This document shows, one piece after another, positions 5,390 to 10,030 of a DNA stretch of 10,030 nucleotides; positions within the stretch are counted from its first letter, which is position 1, and every line of letters starts with the position of its first letter. Below the pieces are notes generated by a model, which worked only from the letters and a program-made list of their open reading frames with translations, made no database searches and had not been told where the DNA came from. The DNA is from Phycisphaerae bacterium (GTDB taxonomy: Bacteria; Planctomycetota; Phycisphaerae; SM23-33): the NCBI GenBank assembly GCA_030628445.1, contig DAOVQV010000033.1:1-10030 (forward strand), given 5' to 3'. The position numbers and the translations under genes are program-made.

Positions 5390-5445
5390 GAGCAAGTTGA
5401 GAATGAAACCTTGACACCCCCTGTGTGTGTCTGTGAAACTTGCTC
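5390..5445 (+). promoter_or_regulatory. Candidate promoter flanked by a 9-bp inverted repeat
   Basis: TTGACA (5411-5416) is a perfect -35 box, with GAAACT (5435-5440) 18 bases further on as a poor -10 (3 of 6). A perfect inverted repeat GAGCAAGTT (5390-5398) / AACTTGCTC (5437-5445) encloses it with 38 bases between the arms. The downstream arm covers the -10 region. Two half-sites around a promoter are typical of a repressor that loops or binds in tandem. The membrane-protein gene starts 34 bases downstream. Confidence 0.4.
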
Positions 5446-5479
5446 GTTCATACGTTCCATGCTAGGAAGTTGAGGACCG

Positions 5480-6052
5480 ATGTCACCGAGAGCAAAGGGA
5501 TTTCGTCCGGTTACGGTTGTTGCGGTATTCCTTGCGTACCTGGTCCCCGGAGCCGGGCACATTTATCTTGGGCGCGTCGCGCGCGGGGTTATCATTCTTG
5601 TTACGATCGGCGCGACGTTTTGGGCGGGGATGTGTATCGGCGGGGTGACCACCATGGATCGCCGCTATGATCGATGGTGGTTTGCCGCGCAGATGTTAAA
5701 TGGTGTTCACGGCCTGATCGGTTGGCAAATGCACGAGGGTGTCCACCGGCGCTTGCAGATCAGACTATCTGAGGATCCGCGATACTTATCCGACAGGGCC
5801 AGGCTTCGAAGGGACATAAGCAAGGCGGGGTTGGAGGCGTTTCAGCGCCCATACCTCGATAAGCTTCAAGCTGACGAGGGGATTGCGTTGGTGGCGCCGG
5901 GTGAGACCATCGCACGGGCCTACGCAGGTGTTGCGGGGATGCTGAATTTGCTTTGCGTCTTTGACGCTTTGATGTTGTCACTTATCGGCGTATCGGGCCA
6001 AGGTGCCGCCGCCGGACCCCGAAAGGAGCCGAAACCGGCGCAACTGTCATGA
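5480..6052 (+). CDS. Multi-pass membrane protein, DUF6677/TM2-like
   Basis: This 190-residue protein starts at an ATG with GAGG about 4 bases upstream. The first membrane segment (about 11-30) contains LAYLVPGAGHIYLGR, the TM2-like motif that I associate with the planctomycete family DUF6677; this assignment is from memory of the motif. A second segment spans about 36-55, a third, weaker one about 66-84, and a last one about 146-171. Between them lies a charged cytoplasmic-looking region (88-140) rich in Arg, Asp and Lys. The tail is short and polar (GPRKEPKPAQ). No catalytic residues are apparent and the function is unknown. The stop overlaps the next start (ATGA), so the two membrane proteins are translationally coupled and may form a complex. 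Confidence 0.8.
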   Translation: MSPRAKGFRPVTVVAVFLAYLVPGAGHIYLGRVARGVIILVTIGATFWAGMCIGGVTTMDRRYDRWWFAAQMLNGVHGLIGWQMHEGVHRRLQIRLSEDPRYLSDRARLRRDISKAGLEAFQRPYLDKLQADEGIALVAPGETIARAYAGVAGMLNLLCVFDALMLSLIGVSGQGAAAGPRKEPKPAQLS

Positions 6053-6273
6053 TTGCCTGGACTATCTTCTATCATCCTGTGTCGTTAGGTTCCGACGGCC
6101 TGTTGTGGCTGGTCCTGCCTCTGTGTTTGTCGGTGGCAGTGATTTACAAGACCGTGCGCACGGGCGAGCTCCGTCGCCTTCCGCTTGAGATAGTGGCGTG
6201 TCTGGCGTACATGGCCGTCGGTATGGTTTTGCTTGGTGCTGCTTTATGGGTCGTGCAGAGGTTCTTCCAGTAG
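6049..6273 (+). CDS. Small membrane protein with two transmembrane helices
   Basis: A 74-residue product with hydrophobic segments at about 18-34 (LLWLVLPLCLSVAVIY) and 46-70 (LEIVACLAYMAVGMVLLGAALWVVQ). They are joined by a short basic loop (KTVRTGELRRLP), so by the positive-inside rule both ends probably face the periplasm or exterior. I recognise no family. The ATGA overlap with the preceding membrane-protein gene is strong evidence that it is translated, and suggests a stoichiometric partner. After it, 245 bases (6274-6518) hold no gene; the promoter for prmC should be there. TTGACG at 6446-6451 is the only -35-like element and has no good -10. Confidence 0.75.
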   Translation: MIAWTIFYHPVSLGSDGLLWLVLPLCLSVAVIYKTVRTGELRRLPLEIVACLAYMAVGMVLLGAALWVVQRFFQ

Positions 6274-6518
6274 GCCCGCAAGCCCGCCGGCCCGGCCAAT
6301 AATACCTATCCACAGCGATTCATATCTGTCCTTGTTCCAATTCTTAGTCTCAGTTCAAAAGAACTTTCCCTACGAACCTAGAATCCACTGGGGCTTTAAG
6401 GGCGCGCATCTGTTTTTCGTGCACGTAAGTTTAGGCGCAAGAAAGTTGACGAGCGGCTTTGAACCCCGGGCAAATAAGGCCCTTGCGGACATAGCGGCGC
6501 TGTGATACGTGCTGAGAT

Positions 6519-7400
6519 ATGAAAGACTCTCCCAAGAGCAAATGGTCGGTCCTTGAACTGCTCAACTGGACGAAGGAATACTTCCGGCGGGCCGGGTTAG
6601 CCCAGCCCCGACTGGCGGGTGAGATTCTGCTGGCCCACGTACTCGAATGCGAGCGAATCCAGCTTTATACACGGTTCGACCAGGTTCCTTCCGCCACCCA
6701 GCGGCGAGCGTTTCGCAATTTGGTCCTCCGGGCCGGTGGGGGCGAACCGGTCGCCTATCTAATTGGCCGGAAGGAATTCTACTCCCTTACGTTCAAGATA
6801 ACCCCGGGCGTGCTTATCCCCAGGCCGGAAACGGAGATCCTAGTCGCGGAGGCCCTGGCTCAGCTGAGCCGACTCACCCGGCCGGGGAGTATGTGGGACG
6901 TCTGTACGGGTAGCGGCTGCGTGGGTATTACCGTTGCGGTACACATCCCAAACGTCTCGGTGCTGGCGACGGACATATCACCCAAGGCGGTGGCCTTGGC
7001 AGCCGAGAACGCCGCGACCCACCGTGTTGACGATCGCCTGTGCTGTTGCGTGGCGGACTTGCTCGACCGACCGGGCGATTGGAGCGGGCCTGTCTGCTTT
7101 GACGTGATAACTGCCAACCCGCCGTATGTCGCCGATGGTGATGAGGTAGCCCGCGCCGTCCTGCACGAGCCTGCTCTGGCCCTGCGCGCGGGCCCGGATG
7201 GGATGAGGTGTTTGGAGGCGATCATCCGAGACGCGCCGCAGGTATTGGCCCAAGGCGGCGCGTTGCTCTTGGAGTTCGGCTGCGGCCAGGCCGATAAGGT
7301 TCGTGACTTGATCGTCGCCGGCGGCGGCTTCGCCGAGCCGCGAATCATTCGCGACCAGCAGAACATCGAACGAGCCGCCGTGGCGATTCGAAGCAAGTGA
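6519..7400 (+). CDS. prmC: PrmC/HemK peptide chain release factor glutamine methyltransferase
   Basis: This protein has 293 residues, the normal size. The N-terminal helical domain (about 8-75) binds the release factor. The linker EPVAYLIGRKEFYSLTFKI (76-94) is the HemK signature, followed by PGVLIPRPETEILV (96-109). The Rossmann-fold AdoMet site is DVCTGSGCVGI (127-137), where most homologues have D-x-G-T-G-S-G. TDIS (151-154) holds the ribose-binding acidic residue and NPPYV (200-204) is the catalytic motif that holds the target glutamine. The enzyme methylates the GGQ glutamine of RF1 and RF2 in the cytoplasm, improving termination. The ATG at 6519 has only a weak GAG upstream. The usual neighbour prfA is absent; the preceding gene encodes a small membrane protein. 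A large hairpin follows the stop codon. Confidence 0.95.
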   Translation: MKDSPKSKWSVLELLNWTKEYFRRAGLAQPRLAGEILLAHVLECERIQLYTRFDQVPSATQRRAFRNLVLRAGGGEPVAYLIGRKEFYSLTFKITPGVLIPRPETEILVAEALAQLSRLTRPGSMWDVCTGSGCVGITVAVHIPNVSVLATDISPKAVALAAENAATHRVDDRLCCCVADLLDRPGDWSGPVCFDVITANPPYVADGDEVARAVLHEPALALRAGPDGMRCLEAIIRDAPQVLAQGGALLLEFGCGQADKVRDLIVAGGGFAEPRIIRDQQNIERAAVAIRSK

Positions 7401-7412
7401 ACTCGAATGTTG

Positions 7413-7473
7413 CGAGCCGAGATCGGGAAGGAGCGGGATCTGTTGACTCCTACTACTGTTCCCGCTCGGCTCG
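7413..7473. terminator. Large hairpin between convergent prmC and nitrilase genes, likely bidirectional terminator
   Basis: CGAGCCGAG plus CGGGAA (7413-7429, with a 2-base bulge) pairs with TTCCCG plus CTCGGCTCG (7459-7473), giving 15 pairs. The 29-base loop itself has GGAG/CTCC (7430-7433 with 7447-7450). The hairpin starts 12 bases after the prmC stop and lies 31 bases past the 3' end of the minus-strand gene. There is no clear T run on either side, so termination is inferred from position and stem strength. Confidence 0.55.
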
Positions 7474-7504
7474 GTTTGCGGGTCCTGTTGTGTTTGCGAT
7501 GACC

Positions 7505-8458
7505 CTACGCTTGCCGTTCTTTCGGTAAGCGCTCGGCGCGCATGTCGTCGTTGGCTTTTTCCGCTCGCGGGAGGTAATCGTAGAGCGGCGTCAGTTCGAA
7601 TTCCTTGATGATCTCGGCTGTCGAGACGTCCTCGGAAACCGACGCCAGAGTCCACCAATCTTCCTGATGGTACCATCTCAGTTCGACCTTCGAGCCGTAC
7701 TTGGCCTCGATCTGTCGGGCCTTTTTGATGTGGTAGTCGATCTCAAAGAGCCGCTTGCCGAGGTTAAGGTCCGCCCAAGTCCATTGTCTGAACACCCCCG
7801 TCGTTGCGATGACGTCGCCTGTTATGTCGAAGATCTTTGAACTGCGCCCTATCGTTGAAGAGACGACGTAGTATTCGTTCATCCATGCCAAGGCGGCTAA
7901 TCGTCGCTCGGCTGGATAGGCGGACGGCCAGAAGAGGATCTGTGCGCCCTTTTCCTTCAGCATGGACCAGAACTGGCGCCAGTTGACGTCGAAGCAGATC
8001 TGGATGCCGATCGTAGCGCAGTCCAACTCGAACACGGGAGGATCGAGCGGCCCGGGGCACCCGCTGTTGCCCATGCTGCTTTCTTCCAGCGCACCTTCGG
8101 TAAGGTGGACCTTGTCGTACCGCCCGACGATATCGCCTTTGCGGTCGTAGATGACGGCGGAGTTGTATTTCACGCCGTCGACAATGGTCCGTAGCGGGCA
8201 GATGACGTTGCAGTTGTGCTCTGCTGCCCACTTGGCTACCGGTTCGGTCGATGGGCCCGGGACGGGTTCGGCGTCCCCGCCGGGGAAGCATTCCGGGATG
8301 CAGAGGATATCGGCTTCGAGGCTGGCCGCCTGGTCCATCAGCTCCAGCGTTGCTGCGACGCGTTCGGCCTTGTCCTTGGTATGTACTTGGTCCTGGCAGA
8401 CCGTAACGACGCGCACAATGGCGTCTTTCGACCGGATTGTTCTTTGCGAACTTACCAT
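7505..8458 (-). CDS. Nitrilase-superfamily carbon-nitrogen hydrolase
   Basis: This protein has 317 residues from the ATG at 8458, chosen because AAAGGA lies about 9 bases upstream and the conserved core starts soon after. An upstream in-frame extension of 30 codons has no ribosome site and crosses the predicted promoter. The nitrilase triad is present: Glu56 in CIPECFPGG, Lys116 in RYDKVHLTEG and Cys155 in IQICFDVNW. The superfamily hydrolyses nitriles, amides or carbamoyl groups; substrate cannot be told from these motifs, and amidase or N-carbamoyl hydrolase activity is more common than true nitrilase. About 60 C-terminal residues beyond the core are charged and aromatic-rich (RWYHQEDWW) and may cover the active site or help assembly. 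No signal peptide is seen, so it is cytoplasmic. It is divergent from murA and convergent with prmC. Confidence 0.88.
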   Translation of the reverse strand: MVSSQRTIRSKDAIVRVVTVCQDQVHTKDKAERVAATLELMDQAASLEADILCIPECFPGGDAEPVPGPSTEPVAKWAAEHNCNVICPLRTIVDGVKYNSAVIYDRKGDIVGRYDKVHLTEGALEESSMGNSGCPGPLDPPVFELDCATIGIQICFDVNWRQFWSMLKEKGAQILFWPSAYPAERRLAALAWMNEYYVVSSTIGRSSKIFDITGDVIATTGVFRQWTWADLNLGKRLFEIDYHIKKARQIEAKYGSKVELRWYHQEDWWTLASVSEDVSTAEIIKEFELTPLYDYLPRAEKANDDMRAERLPKERQA

Positions 8459-8511
8459 AACTTGTATTCCTTTCTGCACCTGGCGTGGCAGTGGTTGCTG
8501 CGCCGCCCCCG

Positions 8512-8541
8512 ATTGTGACGGATGCTTATGCAGGATGTCAA
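8512..8541 (-). promoter_or_regulatory. Promoter of the nitrilase-family gene
   Basis: On the minus strand a perfect TTGACA (8541-8536) is separated by 18 bases from CACAAT (8517-8512, 4 of 6 matches). The start of transcription would be near 8505, leaving a leader of about 47 bases before the ATG at 8458. This supports the shorter start chosen for that gene. Confidence 0.55.
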
Positions 8542-8559
8542 GATACACCCGTCAGGTGG

Positions 8560-8589
8560 TTGCTACGGGCAGTGCCCGCGCGGTATGGT
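8560..8589 (+). promoter_or_regulatory. Candidate murA promoter with palindromic spacer
   Basis: TTGCTA (8560-8565, 4 of 6) and TATGGT (8584-8589, 4 of 6) are 18 bases apart. The spacer begins with the palindrome CGGGC-AGT-GCCCG (8566-8578), which could be a repressor site. Transcription would start near 8596, about 28 bases before the murA ATG. It also lies back to back with the nitrilase promoter. Confidence 0.35.
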
Positions 8590-8623
8590 ATCGGGCCCTA
8601 AAAGCAGCTTCAGGTGGGTGGAT

Positions 8624-9895
8624 ATGGCGCTGGACAAGTTTGTCATCAACGGCGGGAATCGGCTTAAGGGTGAGGTCCAAGTCAGCGGTGCGAAGAACTC
8701 CGCTCTACCCATCCTGGCCGCATCGCTGCTTACTGAAGGGACCTGCACGATCAGCGGTGTTCCCGATCTGGCCGATACGCGGGCGATGGGCGAGCTTCTG
8801 GGCGATCTGGGCGCGTCGGTTTCGCGCGAGGAGAACGGTCGGGTGCATGTCCGCGTCGCCGACGAGCGCCAAAGCCACGCCCGATACGACCGCGTCCGAA
8901 AGATGCGGGCCAGTATCTGCGTGCTCGGTCCGCTACTGGCAAAGCGTAAGGGGGCCCGTGTGGCGATGCCGGGTGGCTGTGCCATTGGCTCGAGGCCGGT
9001 GAACTTGCACCTTCGAGGCCTGCGGGCACTGGGAGCCCAGATTGAGCTGGACGGGGGCGATATCGTCGCTGTGGCTCGTAAGCTGCGCGGGGCAGAGATA
9101 TTCCTTGGCGGACCTTTCGGGTCAACGGTGTTGGGCACGGCGAATGTGATGATGGCTGCGACACTGGCGGAGGGACGGACCGTCATCGAATCAGCTGCTT
9201 GCGAACCGGAGATAGCCGATTTGGCAGCGTTCCTCAACGCAATGGGCGCCAAAGTGTCCGGCGCCGGGACGCCTCGTTTCGTCATCGACGGTGTCGAGCA
9301 ATTATCCGGCGCCGAGCACCGAATCATCCCCGATCGCATTGAGGCCGGGACGTTCATGATCGCCGCGGCGATAACCAACGGCGAGATCAACCTGCCCAAC
9401 GTTCGAGTCGATCACATGATGGCTGTTGTCGATAAGCTCCGCGAGGTGGGGGTTATCATCGACAAGGCCGATGGCGGGGCGGTGGTTTCCACCACCCGGC
9501 ACCTGGAACCCACCGACGCTACGACCCAACCATTTCCCGGCTTCCCGACCGATCTTCAGGCCCAGCTGACGAGCTTGCTGTGCCTGGCCGAGGGTAACAG
9601 CGCGATTACGGAGAAGGTCTTCCCGGACCGGTTCATGCACGTCGCCGAGCTGCTGCGAATGGGGGCGAACATCCGAAAGGAAGGCCCCACGTCGATCGTC
9701 ACGGGCGTAAAGCGACTAATAGGAGCTCCGGTGATGGCCTCGGACTTACGCGCCTCGGCCGCCCTCGTCTTGGCGGGTCTCGTCGCCAAGGGCACCACAA
9801 CAATCAGGCGCGTCTATCACATCGACCGGGGATATGAGCAGATCGAAACCAAACTCCAAGCCCTCGGTGCGGATATCGAACGCGTGAGTGACTGA
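8624..9895 (+). CDS. murA: UDP-N-acetylglucosamine 1-carboxyvinyltransferase
   Basis: MurA transfers enolpyruvate from PEP to UDP-GlcNAc, the first committed step of peptidoglycan synthesis, in the cytoplasm. The 423 residues match the family length and its two-lobed fold. Key residues are Lys24 in SGAKNSALP, the catalytic Cys119 in PGGCAIGSRPVNLHLRGL, Arg124 in the same segment, Asp310 in FPTDLQAQ and Arg376 in DLRASAALVLAG. Cys119 is the residue that fosfomycin alkylates; an Asp there would give resistance, so this enzyme should be sensitive. The ATG at 8624 (MALDKFVINGG) is chosen because the family starts here and AGGTGG precedes it; the frame stays open 34 codons upstream to 8522, but that part crosses the predicted promoter and has no conserved sequence. 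It is divergent from the nitrilase gene and convergent with the gene at the right edge. Confidence 0.97.
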   Translation: MALDKFVINGGNRLKGEVQVSGAKNSALPILAASLLTEGTCTISGVPDLADTRAMGELLGDLGASVSREENGRVHVRVADERQSHARYDRVRKMRASICVLGPLLAKRKGARVAMPGGCAIGSRPVNLHLRGLRALGAQIELDGGDIVAVARKLRGAEIFLGGPFGSTVLGTANVMMAATLAEGRTVIESAACEPEIADLAAFLNAMGAKVSGAGTPRFVIDGVEQLSGAEHRIIPDRIEAGTFMIAAAITNGEINLPNVRVDHMMAVVDKLREVGVIIDKADGGAVVSTTRHLEPTDATTQPFPGFPTDLQAQLTSLLCLAEGNSAITEKVFPDRFMHVAELLRMGANIRKEGPTSIVTGVKRLIGAPVMASDLRASAALVLAGLVAKGTTTIRRVYHIDRGYEQIETKLQALGADIERVSD

Positions 9896-9937
9896 ACCGG
9901 TCAAGACGAAGCCTTTGGGTACGCCGGAGGGCCTCAC

Positions 9938-10030
9938 CTACCAGCCATTGCCCCCTTCTTCTTTCGTTCCCTTGCCCCAGGAATCCGGGTCACGGAAGTA
10001 TTCCTTCAGTTGCATTGCGGCGACGACGCC
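9938..10030 (-). CDS. C-terminal end of an unidentified minus-strand gene (5' truncated)
   Basis: The minus strand is open from the window edge for 30 codons to TAG at 9940-9938. The protein end reads AMQLKEYFRDPDSWGKG followed by a polar tail ending GGNGW. Codon use (third positions mostly G or C) and composition look coding. I do not recognise the family. It converges with murA, 42 bases away, and no clear terminator separates them; a weak 6-bp hairpin with G-U pairs lies at about 9911-9932. Confidence 0.55.
   Translation of the reverse strand, partial: GVVAAMQLKEYFRDPDSWGKGTKEEGGNGW

Noticed and set aside
6233..6505. 90-codon plus-strand ORF before prmC
   Set aside because: It begins inside the small membrane-protein gene, has no ribosome site and no protein-like pattern; the stretch more likely holds the prmC leader.
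8151..9002. 283-codon plus-strand ORF crossing the nitrilase start and murA
   Set aside because: It overlaps two well-supported genes in other frames, and its protein is low in recognisable structure.
8563..9399. 278-codon minus-strand ORF antisense to murA
   Set aside because: High-GC shadow frame, rich in Arg, Ser and Pro, opposite a complete MurA.

Overview
The window is about 10 kb of GC-rich bacterial chromosome. A dockerin type I repeat pair ending in a PEP-CTERM sorting signal, together with a DUF6677-like membrane protein, points to a planctomycete, possibly of the Phycisphaerae; this is inference from gene content. Most of the window is housekeeping sequence. I see no insertion sequence, CRISPR array, phage gene, tRNA or rRNA.

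Layout. Positions 1-243 hold the C-terminal end of an exported dockerin/PEP-CTERM protein, followed by a terminator. lexA lies on the minus strand (490-1095). Upstream of lexA is an 892-base stretch (1096-1987) with no confident gene. It holds a candidate minus-strand promoter with an overlapping palindrome, a doubtful ORF, and two neighbouring terminators of opposite orientation. A 98-residue coiled-coil protein is on the minus strand (1988-2284). Another gene-poor gap of 561 bases (2285-2845) leads to a plus-strand operon: maf (nucleotide pyrophosphatase), a DUF192 lipoprotein and an RsbU/SpoIIE-type phosphatase, the last two joined by an ATGA overlap. After a promoter region flanked by a 9-bp inverted repeat comes a pair of membrane-protein genes (5480-6273), also ATGA-coupled. 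Next is prmC (6519-7400). A convergent nitrilase-family amidohydrolase (7505-8458, minus) is divergent from murA (8624-9895). The right edge holds the last 30 codons of a minus-strand gene.

Working together. LexA is the SOS repressor; PrmC methylates peptide release factors; MurA commits UDP-GlcNAc to peptidoglycan; Maf removes non-canonical or excess nucleotides. The phosphatase probably acts in a partner-switching or stress pathway, but no sigma factor, anti-sigma factor or STAS partner is encoded here.

The main candidate for something undescribed is a plus-strand transcript ending at the terminator at 1923-1967. That terminator has no plus-strand gene in front of it. An upstream hairpin loop (1725-1732) is an exact complement of the terminator's left arm (1926-1933), so an alternative pairing is possible. 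This is a structural hypothesis read by eye, not a demonstrated RNA.
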